From: an uncultured Kushneria sp.
GTDB lineage: Bacteria; Pseudomonadota; Gammaproteobacteria; Pseudomonadales; Halomonadaceae
NCBI RefSeq assembly: GCF_947497025.1
Contig: NZ_CANMFC010000003.1
Span: 124,001 to 188,000 of the forward strand
Length of the DNA: 64,000 nucleotides
Reading direction: 5' to 3'
Part shown: piece after piece, positions 48,679 through 57,324 of the stretch
Position numbering within the stretch: position 1 is the stretch's first letter
Layout of the letters: each line of letters starts with the position of its first letter
Position numbers and translations under genes: made by a program
Notes under the pieces: model-generated
Told to the model about the DNA's origin: nothing
Seen by the model: the letters and a program-made list of their open reading frames with translations, nothing else
The model's database searches: none

Positions 48679-49560
48679 ATGACACAGTTCAACCGGGTGG
48701 GGTTGGTGGGGCGGCCTGACAGTGACAAGGTCGTTGAAACACTTGAGCGTCTGACGGTGTTTCTGAAGTCGCGCGGGCTTGAAGTGTATCTGGAAACGGA
48801 TACCGCGAGGACCTGCTCGCTTCAACAGGGCATCAGTCTTTCGCTCGAAGAGATCGGTCGGCAGTGTGATCTGGCCATTGTGGTCGGCGGTGACGGCAGT
48901 CTGCTGGGCGCCGGGCGTATGCTGTGTCGCTTCAATACGCCCATACTGGGGGTCAATCGAGGTCGGTTGGGGTTTTTGACCGACATCAACCCCGATGAGG
49001 TCGAGCATCGCATCGATGAGGTGCTCAACGGCCAGTATGAAGTGGAAAGGCGGTTTCTGCTGGATACCGAGGTCAATCGTGATGGCGTTGTCATCGGGTC
49101 GGCCTGCAGTCTCAACGATGTCGTGCTCCATCCGGCCGCTGCCGTACGCATGATCGAGTTCGAGCTTTATATCGATCGCCAGTTTGTCTACCGCCAGCGC
49201 TCCGATGGTTTGATCGTGGCAACCCCGACCGGTTCGACGGCCTATGCGCTCTCGGGGGGTGGCCCCATTTTGCATCCCCGGCTCGAGGCGATTGTGCTGG
49301 TGCCGATGTTCCCGCATACCCTGTCGAGTCGGCCGATCGTGGTCGACGCTGCCAGTGACATCCTGCTGGAGGTCGTGGACAGCCACGATGCCGAGCTTCA
49401 GGTCAGCTGTGACGGGCAGATGAAAGTGGTGGTACAGCCTGGTGACATGGTTTCCATTCGGCGCAAGCCTGAATACCTCAAGCTGCTTCATCCGCCGGGA
49501 TACAGCTATTTCGAAGCCTGTCGCAGCAAGCTGGGCTGGAGTAGTGGCCTTGCTGGTTGA
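48679..49560 (+). CDS. nadK: NAD kinase
   Basis: VVGGDGSLLGAGRMLCRFNTPILGVNRGRLGFLTDI; LIVATPTGSTAYALSGGGPILHP. Confidence 0.95.
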   Translation: MTQFNRVGLVGRPDSDKVVETLERLTVFLKSRGLEVYLETDTARTCSLQQGISLSLEEIGRQCDLAIVVGGDGSLLGAGRMLCRFNTPILGVNRGRLGFLTDINPDEVEHRIDEVLNGQYEVERRFLLDTEVNRDGVVIGSACSLNDVVLHPAAAVRMIEFELYIDRQFVYRQRSDGLIVATPTGSTAYALSGGGPILHPRLEAIVLVPMFPHTLSSRPIVVDAASDILLEVVDSHDAELQVSCDGQMKVVVQPGDMVSIRRKPEYLKLLHPPGYSYFEACRSKLGWSSGLAG

Positions 49561-50524
49561 GCCTGCTCCCAAAGTGTCTGCCTCGGAGACCGATCAAGGA
49601 TTTGACCTGATCGGTGATGTCCATGGCTGCGGTGATCTGCTCGAATGTCTGTTGGAGCGGATGGGCTATCAAAGACAGGGCGAGGTATACACACACGCCT
49701 CCCGGCGCGCCATCTTTCTGGGCGACCTGATCGATCGCGGCCCCCATGTCCAGAAGGCGCTCGACATCGTACGTCGTATGGTGGATGCGGGCACCGCCCT
49801 GGTAGTCATGGGCAATCATGAAGCCCATGCCCTGAAGCAGTGCCTGAGAGAAGGGGGGCGCGATTTCATCCTGCCGCGTGTCGGGGGCCGCAGTGAACGG
49901 GTCATGCATGAAACGCTCAAGCAGTTCGAGCGGGCACCAGGGCTTTGGGCTTCATATCTTGAGTGGTTTCTCGAGATGCCGCTGTGTCTTGAGTTCGAGC
50001 ATTTTCGCGTGGCGCATGCCTGCTGGGACGAGACGCTACTGCGGCCCTTTCTGGCAGAGCACCCGGACGGCCGGATTGATCGACGCTTTCTGTTGGCGGC
50101 AAGTGAGACGGGCAGCCCTGAACATCGTGTACTGGATCGCACGACGCGCGGCACACAGCTGCGTCTGCCCAACGGGCAGATGATTCGCTCGCTGGATGGT
50201 ACCCGTCGCGGCCTGTTTCGCACGCATTTCTGGGCACGCTCCCCGCAGACCTATGGCGATGTGGTCTTTCAGCCCGACCCGCTGCCGCCCGAATTCGAGG
50301 ACCAGCTGCTTCGCGACGACGAGCGCCGCAGGCTGGTACATTATGATCCTTCACAGCGTCCGCTTTTTGTCGGTCATTACTGGTGTGAAGGTATTCCCAG
50401 CCTGGCAACGCCCAATATTGCCTGTCTGGATTATAGTGCTGTCAGGGGCGGGCGTCTGGTCGCCTACCGCTTTAACGGCGAGTCAGCGCTGGATGCCGGG
50501 CGGTTTTGCTGGGTCAGTGCCTGA
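49544..50524 (+). CDS. Calcineurin-like metallophosphoesterase; probable GTG start overlapping nadK
   Basis: DLIGDVHGCGDLLECLLERMGY, AIFLGDLIDRGP, VVMGNHEAHAL. Confidence 0.88.
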   Translation: MALLVEPAPKVSASETDQGFDLIGDVHGCGDLLECLLERMGYQRQGEVYTHASRRAIFLGDLIDRGPHVQKALDIVRRMVDAGTALVVMGNHEAHALKQCLREGGRDFILPRVGGRSERVMHETLKQFERAPGLWASYLEWFLEMPLCLEFEHFRVAHACWDETLLRPFLAEHPDGRIDRRFLLAASETGSPEHRVLDRTTRGTQLRLPNGQMIRSLDGTRRGLFRTHFWARSPQTYGDVVFQPDPLPPEFEDQLLRDDERRRLVHYDPSQRPLFVGHYWCEGIPSLATPNIACLDYSAVRGGRLVAYRFNGESALDAGRFCWVSA

Positions 50525-50632
50525 GATATAAAGACGGTCATTAAATAAAACTCGGATTTTTTAAATGCATCCGGAACTTTTGAGTCACTCTGTCGTCAGA
50601 GTAAGTGTTCCCTTGAATGATCCCTTGCTCTT

Positions 50633-50666
50633 GTCCGGCGGACCCTCTCCGCCGGACTTCTTTTTG
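50633..50666 (+). terminator. Rho-independent terminator
   Basis: GTCCGGCGGA-ccctc-TCCGCCGGAC then TTCTTTTTG. Confidence 0.82.
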
Positions 50667-50736
50667 TGTTTGTCATTTAACGTCCGAATCCATGAGCATG
50701 ACCGGCTGGCAGGTTCCAGCCTCAAATGGAGTCAGC

Positions 50737-51621
50737 ATGCCTCAGGCGCTGCGTTTTCCTCTTGATGCCGATATTGACGGGCTGCGTCACGCACTCTGGA
50801 AGCATCGCATCGGCCACCACTATTCCCGTGACCAGAGTGGGCAGGTACTCTGGCTGATCGAGGATGCCCAGCTCGACCAGGCTCGTGAGCTGATCAACAA
50901 GTGGCATCAGGGTGTCTCCATGACACTCGATGAGCCTCATGAGCCGGTCGCTCGCGCAGGCTCGGTCATGGGGGCGCTGCGCTCGGCACCAATGACAACG
51001 CTTGTGATCGTGATGTGTCTGGCCGTCTTTGCATGGCAGGGAATCGATAATATTCAGGCGCTGACGGCGCTGGCCATTGCGCCCATTGCCATCGAAGGAC
51101 AGCAGCTTTATGCCTCCACTCTGGGTTACGCCCTGTCACAGGCAGAAATCTGGCGGCTGTTTTCGCCGGCCTTTTTGCATTTCAGCCTGATGCATCTTGT
51201 CTTCAACCTGCTCTGGCTCTGGTATTTTGGCCGGCAGGTGGAAGCCCTGCAGGGTCGCTGGCGGCTGCTGGCACTGCTGGTTTCCGCCATGCTGGTGTCC
51301 AATCTTGCCCAGTACGCCACCGGCACGGTGCTTTTTGGCGGCATGTCCGGTGTGGTCTATGCACTGGTCGGATTCGTCTGGCTCTATTCGCGTCTGGTGC
51401 CTGACAGTGGCTTCCAGTTCCCGGCCATGCTGATGGTGTTCATGGTGGGATGGCTGGTGCTGTGCATGACGCCGGCCGCCGACTGGCTCGGCTTTGGGAA
51501 CGTGGCCAACGAGGCCCATCTTGGTGGGCTATTGCTGGGGCTGGCAGCCGGGCTTCTGGGCTCGCGCTTTCATCCGCGTCAGGTAGTGCCCGGAGACAAA
51601 CACAAGGATATTGACGGATAA
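50737..51621 (+). CDS. glpG: Rhomboid intramembrane serine protease
   Basis: HFSLMHLVFNLLWLWYFGRQVE, FGGMSGVVYALVGFVW (GxSG), NEAHLGGLLLGLAAG. Confidence 0.93.
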   Translation: MPQALRFPLDADIDGLRHALWKHRIGHHYSRDQSGQVLWLIEDAQLDQARELINKWHQGVSMTLDEPHEPVARAGSVMGALRSAPMTTLVIVMCLAVFAWQGIDNIQALTALAIAPIAIEGQQLYASTLGYALSQAEIWRLFSPAFLHFSLMHLVFNLLWLWYFGRQVEALQGRWRLLALLVSAMLVSNLAQYATGTVLFGGMSGVVYALVGFVWLYSRLVPDSGFQFPAMLMVFMVGWLVLCMTPAADWLGFGNVANEAHLGGLLLGLAAGLLGSRFHPRQVVPGDKHKDIDG

Positions 51622-51624
51622 ACC

Positions 51625-51891
51625 ATGAGCGACATGAATTTCGAGCGCATGATCGAACAGCTGACGCCGCAAATGTATGAAGGGCTCAAGCGGGGTGTGG
51701 AGCTGGGCAAGTGGCCTGACGGCCGTACCCTGAGCAGTGAGCAGCGCGAGTTGTGTCTCGAGGCGATTCTGCGCTTTGAAGCGAAACACAACGTGGCGCC
51801 CGAGCAGCGCACCGGGCACATCGATCGTCATGGCTGCGGCAGTGACCAGCACGGCGAGGCTCAGGGTGACAGCATTAAATGGGTCAATTAG
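51625..51891 (+). CDS. YeaC/DUF1315 family protein
   Basis: MNFERMIEQLTPQMYEGLKRGVELGKWPDGRTLSSEQRELCLEAI. Confidence 0.85.
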   Translation: MSDMNFERMIEQLTPQMYEGLKRGVELGKWPDGRTLSSEQRELCLEAILRFEAKHNVAPEQRTGHIDRHGCGSDQHGEAQGDSIKWVN

Positions 51892-52775
51892 ACCTCGAGC
51901 CGCTCTGGTGTCTCCAGACGCCGCCCGAGGCGCGGTCTGAATGCGCCGGGGAGCTGTCCCGAATGGCCATCACGGTGGACGCCGCAGGCCGAGCGCACTA
52001 TCGGCTGCGCGTCGGTGAGCACAGTCAGCCGCTCAACGCCTGGCTGGGGCATGACATTACACTGCGCTTTGCCGGGCGTATTGTCTGCGTTAACTGCCAG
52101 CAGTCCACCCGCAAGAGTTTTGGTCAGGGCCATTGCTATCGCTGCTTTCGGCGTCTGGCGCGCTGTGATACCTGCATGATGGCCCCCGAGCGCTGTCATT
52201 ATTTTCAGGGCACCTGCCGCGAACCCGAATGGGGAGAGCGACACTGCTTTGCCCCTCATGTGGTGTATCTGGCCAGCAGCTCGGGGGCCAAGGTCGGCAT
52301 TACCAAACCTTCTCAAATGCCCACGCGCTGGCTCGATCAGGGGGCGGTTCAGGCCCTGCCGATTCTATCAGTGGCGTCGCGTCGTCAGTCGGGCATGGTC
52401 GAGGCGCTGTTTCGAAGCGAAATCAGTGATCGCACTCACTGGCAGCGCATGCTCAAGGGCGAAGTCGCCAATGTCGATCTCCTCGCCTTGAGAGATGATC
52501 TGATGACCCGGCTGGCCCCGGGAATGGCTGCGCTCAGGGCGCAATTTGGTGAAGACAATATCCAGGCGCATGCCGAGCCGTCCGTCGCTCGATTTGATTA
52601 TCCGGTGCTGGCCTGGCCCGACCGCGTCAGCGCCTTCAATCTGGATCGCACGCCGCAGGTTGAAGGGCGTCTGATGGGCATGAAGGGCCAGTATCTGATT
52701 CTTGATACCGGTGTGATCAATCTGCGCAAGTACACCGGCTATCAGGTCAGCGTGACGCTCTCGTCACGTTCATGA
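51879..52775 (+). CDS. DUF2797 family protein (Cys-rich N-terminal half, GIY-YIG-like segment)
   Basis: CVNCQQSTRKSFGQGHCYRCFRRLARCDTCMMAPERCHYFQGTC; HVVYLASSSGAKVGITKPSQMPTRWLDQGAV. Confidence 0.82.
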   Translation: MGQLDLEPLWCLQTPPEARSECAGELSRMAITVDAAGRAHYRLRVGEHSQPLNAWLGHDITLRFAGRIVCVNCQQSTRKSFGQGHCYRCFRRLARCDTCMMAPERCHYFQGTCREPEWGERHCFAPHVVYLASSSGAKVGITKPSQMPTRWLDQGAVQALPILSVASRRQSGMVEALFRSEISDRTHWQRMLKGEVANVDLLALRDDLMTRLAPGMAALRAQFGEDNIQAHAEPSVARFDYPVLAWPDRVSAFNLDRTPQVEGRLMGMKGQYLILDTGVINLRKYTGYQVSVTLSSRS

Positions 52776-54281
52776 TGTCGGTAGCTGGCGGCCCGTCACC
52801 TGCCTGGGCTGGCGCTTGCGTTCCATCTGCTCCAGAAACCACGCCATGATGCGCCGGTAAAGCTCTGGTCCCAGTACGACATCTTCGACGCCAACATCCA
52901 GATTGGGGTTGTCGTTGACCTCGATGACCACGACCCGATCACCGCTTTGCTTGAGATCGACCCCGTAAAGACCGTTGCCAATCAGACGCGTGGCCTTGAG
53001 GGCGGTTTTAATCACCTTCTCGGGCGCTCTGGCCGGGTCCATCGTTTCAAATCCACCGCTACGTACCCGTCCGCCGCTGTGGTCATAGATCTGCCAGTGG
53101 CCGCGGGCCATGTAGTAGCGGCTGGCAAACAGCACCTGCCCGTCCAGAATACCGATGCGCCAGTCATATTCGGTGGGCATCCATTCCTGCAGGAGCAGCA
53201 GGGCCGAATCCTCGAAAAGTCGCCGGGCCTCCTCGATCAACTGAGTTTTGGAACTGATCTTGACCACGCCGCGGGAAAAGGCACCGTCCGGTATTTTCAA
53301 CACCTGTGGGAAGTCGAGGGTGTCGGCCAGCGTGTCCAGGCGATCAAGGTCGCTGCGGTTGAGCAGATGTCCCTCGGGCGCGGGAATGCCTTTGGCGCGT
53401 AGCAGGGCATGCAGATAGACCTTGTTGGTACAGCGAAGAATCGACTGGGGATCATCGATCACCACCAGCCCTTCGTGTTCGGCGCGACGGGCCATGCGCC
53501 AGGTGTGGTGATCAAGACGTGTGGTTTCGCGAATGAACAGGGCATCGAATTCAGCCAGTCGGCCTTCATCGCGACGGGTGATCAGGCTGACATCGATACC
53601 CATCGAGCGCCCGGCACGGATGAACTGCTTGATCGCACTCTTGTTGCTGGGCGGCATGGCTTCGGCAGGGTCCACCAGAATGGCCAGATCGAAACGGTAG
53701 CGTCGTTTGGCGGCAGGCGTACGCCAGACCTGGCGGGAGTGGCCGTTGAGGGCACGCGCAAAGCGATCTTCTTCGTCCGGGGCAATGTCTCTCAGCGAAA
53801 GCGCTTTCAGTCGCGCCAGTCGCCAGTCACCGTGGCGTTTGGTAAACCGTGCTTCCATGATCGGACAGGGTAAATGCGAAAAGAGCCGGCGTCCGAGTCG
53901 TGCCAGCACCTCACTGCCGGTATCGCCAAAGAAAAGCCGCAGATCCAGCCGCTCGCCCTGCAGGGCGCCGCGGCGGTCCAGCTCGGCCATCATGTCATTG
54001 AGCCCGTCAAGCTGCAGATCGATCAGTGCCTTGCGCTTGAGCTGATTGAGCGTTTCCACGTCAGGCTGCACGCGCTGCCCGCGCGCCTGGGCCAGCAGCG
54101 AGACGTAGTAGCCGGTTTCCAGATAATCCAGCCCGCTGCACAGGTTGATGACGTGGGTGGCCCGGTCCTGATCAGGGGTTTCTTCCAGCGCCAGAAAGTC
54201 ATCGGCGCTGACCAGATCATCGCTGGGGTAGTAGGGGCGCCAGTCGCTGGGGTGATCCACAACAATACGCAAACGTGACAT
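52770..54281 (-). CDS. RimK-like ATP-grasp ligase with RimK-like N-terminal domain
   Basis: MSRLRIVVDHPSDWRPYYPSDDLVSADDFL; ATP-grasp: LKIPDGAFSRGVVKI, LLLQEWMPTEYDWRIGILDGQVLFASRYYMA, VIEVNDNPNLDVGVED. Confidence 0.87.
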   Translation of the reverse strand: MSRLRIVVDHPSDWRPYYPSDDLVSADDFLALEETPDQDRATHVINLCSGLDYLETGYYVSLLAQARGQRVQPDVETLNQLKRKALIDLQLDGLNDMMAELDRRGALQGERLDLRLFFGDTGSEVLARLGRRLFSHLPCPIMEARFTKRHGDWRLARLKALSLRDIAPDEEDRFARALNGHSRQVWRTPAAKRRYRFDLAILVDPAEAMPPSNKSAIKQFIRAGRSMGIDVSLITRRDEGRLAEFDALFIRETTRLDHHTWRMARRAEHEGLVVIDDPQSILRCTNKVYLHALLRAKGIPAPEGHLLNRSDLDRLDTLADTLDFPQVLKIPDGAFSRGVVKISSKTQLIEEARRLFEDSALLLLQEWMPTEYDWRIGILDGQVLFASRYYMARGHWQIYDHSGGRVRSGGFETMDPARAPEKVIKTALKATRLIGNGLYGVDLKQSGDRVVVIEVNDNPNLDVGVEDVVLGPELYRRIMAWFLEQMERKRQPRQVTGRQLPTS

Positions 54282-54356
54282 GACGCGCTCCGCGGTGTGA
54301 GGGGAAACAGGCGCATCATAGGACGCCGCAGCCTGTCGTGGAATAGTGGCAGGCAC

Positions 54357-55601
54357 TCAGGAGCGGCTGTCCTGATCATGATGGCGGGCATAGGCGCGCG
54401 CCGACACGATGCTGGAGCTGCCATGAATGACGACCGAGGCCACCACGACCAGCGTGACGAGCGGCCAGGCAAGGTCAAGGTCTGTTTTCTCACGCACTTC
54501 CAGCGCATAGAGCAGAGCGGCCACACCCAATGGTCCGATCCATCCAAGCCAGGCGGCGGTTCTGATGCCCTTGAGTGGCCCCAGCAGTGGCGACAGCAGT
54601 AAAAGGGCCGGCAGGCGACGCAGCAGCACGATCAGGATGGCGGCAACCAGGGCCATCCAGCCCAGCGATAGCCAGCCCTGCCAGGGCAGGACAATTCCCA
54701 GCAGGAAAAACACTGGAATGGTGAAAAGACGCTCGAGCGTTGATTGCATCTCCTCCTGCTGTAGATCCTCGTTTTCGGTCACGGTATGCGACAGGCCCAG
54801 ATTGCCGATAAAGACCCCGATGATGGCATTCATGCCCACCATGTGAAGACCGAAGAGCAGTAGCAGGGTAAAGGCCAGTGAAAAGGGCAGCAGGGTGCTT
54901 TGCGACATCCAGCCGGCCTGATGGGCCCTCTGCAGCACCCGGCCGGCTGCCAGCCCGAGCACATAGGCCAGTGCTGCGCACAGCACGTTTTCATACCCGA
55001 CCGTCATTAAAAGCCAGTGCATGCCCTCCAGGGGCTGTCCCTGCGTCACGCTTGACCAGAGCGCCATGGCGAGCATAACCATGGGAGAGGCCAGCCCGTC
55101 ATTGATGCCGGATTCGTAGGTAATGGCATGGCGCATGGGCGCCGGAATCAGCTTCTGTGCCTGTTCGCCCTGTACGACGGTCGCTGTGACGACCGGGTCG
55201 GTGGGGGTCAGTATCCAGCCCAGCAGAAATGCCAGCGCCCAGCCGGTGGCCATGGTGATCTGTATCAGTACGGTCGTGAACGCCGCCATCAAAACCATGC
55301 CACCGATGACGATGACGGCAAGTGGTCGCCAGCAGGTTTCAAGAAAGTGTCGCTCCATCTGCAGGGCGGCCGAACTCAGTGCCATGGCCATCGTGATGCG
55401 ACAGGCCCATTCCATGAGAATCGTGACGTCTCCCAGCGAGGAGAGCGGCACCACCTGGGTGACAGGCCCCATGAGGATGCCGGCCAGAAGGGCAAACTGT
55501 ACTTCCGTGGCATACCACTTCCGGATTTTCTTGATCATCAGGCCATTGACAAGCCACAGGCATGAGATGGAAACGGCAATGAGCAAAATAGTGTGGGTCA
55601 T
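54357..55601 (-). CDS. Cation:proton antiporter (CPA1/NhaP-like)
   Basis: ILTPTDPVVTATVVQGEQAQKLIPAPMRHAITYESGINDGLASPMVMLA. Confidence 0.88.
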   Translation of the reverse strand: MTHTILLIAVSISCLWLVNGLMIKKIRKWYATEVQFALLAGILMGPVTQVVPLSSLGDVTILMEWACRITMAMALSSAALQMERHFLETCWRPLAVIVIGGMVLMAAFTTVLIQITMATGWALAFLLGWILTPTDPVVTATVVQGEQAQKLIPAPMRHAITYESGINDGLASPMVMLAMALWSSVTQGQPLEGMHWLLMTVGYENVLCAALAYVLGLAAGRVLQRAHQAGWMSQSTLLPFSLAFTLLLLFGLHMVGMNAIIGVFIGNLGLSHTVTENEDLQQEEMQSTLERLFTIPVFFLLGIVLPWQGWLSLGWMALVAAILIVLLRRLPALLLLSPLLGPLKGIRTAAWLGWIGPLGVAALLYALEVREKTDLDLAWPLVTLVVVASVVIHGSSSIVSARAYARHHDQDSRS

Positions 55602-55758
55602 GCAAGCAATACCGGCCGGGTTGTTCACGGATAGAAAAAGTCCTCCCAGTGTAGTCGCCACAAACTATTGTTGTGGTCGATGCGCTACCCGGCAGGGTCT
55701 TGAGAAGAGAGAAATGGTAGGATTGCGGCCTTTTGGATCCTGACCTGGAGAAGATCGC

Positions 55759-56238
55759 ATGGCTTTCACGCTGCGTGCAGCGGACGGTAGGGATGCGGCG
55801 GCACTCAATGCCCTGGAGCGCACCTGCTTTGGCGACGATGAGGACAGCTTCAGCCCCTCACAGCTGAAGTATCTGGTCACGAAGGCCAACGCACAGACGC
55901 GTCTGGTCATCGATGACGATGGAGTCCTGATGGGATACGGGACGCTGCTTTTTCGACGCAACGAAAAAAAGGCGCGCCTTTACTCCTTTTGCCTGCATCC
56001 GGACGTTCGCGGGCAGGGGCTGGGGCAGCGTCTGCTGCTGGCGCTGGAGGCGGTGGCCCTGGCGCGTGGCTGTGACAGCATCTATCTGGAAGTGCGTGCC
56101 GATAACCGCTCGGCCATCTCGCTGTATCGGCGCATGGGCTATGAGGTACTGCACTGGATGGAAGATTATTATCACGATGGCTGTGCGGCCTGGAAAATGC
56201 TGCGCTGCCTGGGTGAAGGCAACAGTGCGTCCTCCTAG
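55759..56238 (+). CDS. GNAT-family N-acetyltransferase (RimI-like)
   Basis: LHPDVRGQGLGQRLLLALEAVALARGCDSIYLEVRADNRSAISLYRRMGYE. Confidence 0.9.
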   Translation: MAFTLRAADGRDAAALNALERTCFGDDEDSFSPSQLKYLVTKANAQTRLVIDDDGVLMGYGTLLFRRNEKKARLYSFCLHPDVRGQGLGQRLLLALEAVALARGCDSIYLEVRADNRSAISLYRRMGYEVLHWMEDYYHDGCAAWKMLRCLGEGNSASS

Positions 56239-56330
56239 CTTCCTGCAGCTTTGCAGGCAGTAGACGCAGGGTTGGTGACAGGCGCCTTGAACGCTATGAT
56301 CGGCGGTTCACGTTTTCGCGGGAGTGTGGC

Positions 56331-56765
56331 ATGTCAGGTCTTCCTCCGGATCCCGCCGCGGATCATCGCGCGCGCTCTCCGATCAATCGTGCCATCTGGA
56401 TCTCGCTGGCAGCGCTTTGTTTCGGGATCGGGATAGTTGGTATCTTTTTGCCGCTGCTGCCGGCCACTGATTTCATGCTGCTGGCGGTGATCTGTGCATC
56501 AAAGGGCTCAAAACGCTTTGAACGCTGGATTCGGCGCAATCGTTTCGCGGGGCCATTGATCCGGGCATGGGAGGAGGAGCGCGCCATTCCCCTGCCGGCC
56601 AAGCTCGTGTCGATCGCCATGATGTTTTTCAGTGCCTGGGTCATCTGGATTCATACCGGTTTCAACTGGGTTTTCTGGCTGCTTTTGATGGTGCTGACGG
56701 TCGTGGGGGCGTTCGTGGCAACCCGGCCACTGCCTTCCGGAAAGCCCCGTGTTTCCAATGACTGA
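56331..56765 (+). CDS. YbaN/DUF454 family membrane protein, copy 1
   Basis: GIFLPLLPATDFMLLAVICASKGSKRFERWIRRNRFAGPLIRAWEEERAIPLPAK. Confidence 0.88.
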   Translation: MSGLPPDPAADHRARSPINRAIWISLAALCFGIGIVGIFLPLLPATDFMLLAVICASKGSKRFERWIRRNRFAGPLIRAWEEERAIPLPAKLVSIAMMFFSAWVIWIHTGFNWVFWLLLMVLTVVGAFVATRPLPSGKPRVSND

Positions 56766-56864
56766 TTATTCAGATGCCCTGCGTGTCTTCCTGGCCATCG
56801 CCGGCTCTCCTGTCGGGCTGACAGTTGTCGTCTCGCCGAGCAGGCCGTCCTGCAGGAAGGTGCC

Positions 56865-57236
56865 ATGCGCTATCTCTGGATAGGCCTTGCCGGACTCTGC
56901 TTTGCGCTGGGCGCGGCAGGCGTCATCGTGCCGCTGCTGCCGACCACACCCTTCATGCTGGCCGCCGTGGCGCTGGCATCAAAAGGCTCGCCGCAATTTG
57001 CCCGCTGGATTCGACAGCACCGGCTGGCAGGCCCTGCGATAAGGCACTGGGAGCATGAGCGCGCCATCTCATTACGTGCCAAGGCGTTGGCAGTCGCGAC
57101 CCTGGTCTTCAGCGCCGTAGTGATCTGGATCACCATCCCTTCTCTGGCCGTGCGTATCGGTGTGACCCTGCTGCTGGCTGGTATTGGCAGCTGGCTCATC
57201 ACACGGGCCACCCCCTCGCAGCGTCATAAACCATAA
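56865..57236 (+). CDS. YbaN/DUF454 family membrane protein, copy 2
   Basis: GVIVPLLPTTPFMLAAVALASKGSPQFARWIRQHRLAGPAIRHWEHERAISLRAK. Confidence 0.88.
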   Translation: MRYLWIGLAGLCFALGAAGVIVPLLPTTPFMLAAVALASKGSPQFARWIRQHRLAGPAIRHWEHERAISLRAKALAVATLVFSAVVIWITIPSLAVRIGVTLLLAGIGSWLITRATPSQRHKP

Positions 57237-57324
57237 GTCCGCTTTTCCGAGCGCATGCGCTTTGAGCCGGCAAGGGCTTGCAGCGTACACTAGACCCACG
57301 ATCGACCCATTTCAGGAGCCCTTC

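Noticed and set aside
48529-49572. 347-aa minus-strand ORF antisense to nadK
   Set aside because: Shadow ORF over a clear NAD kinase.
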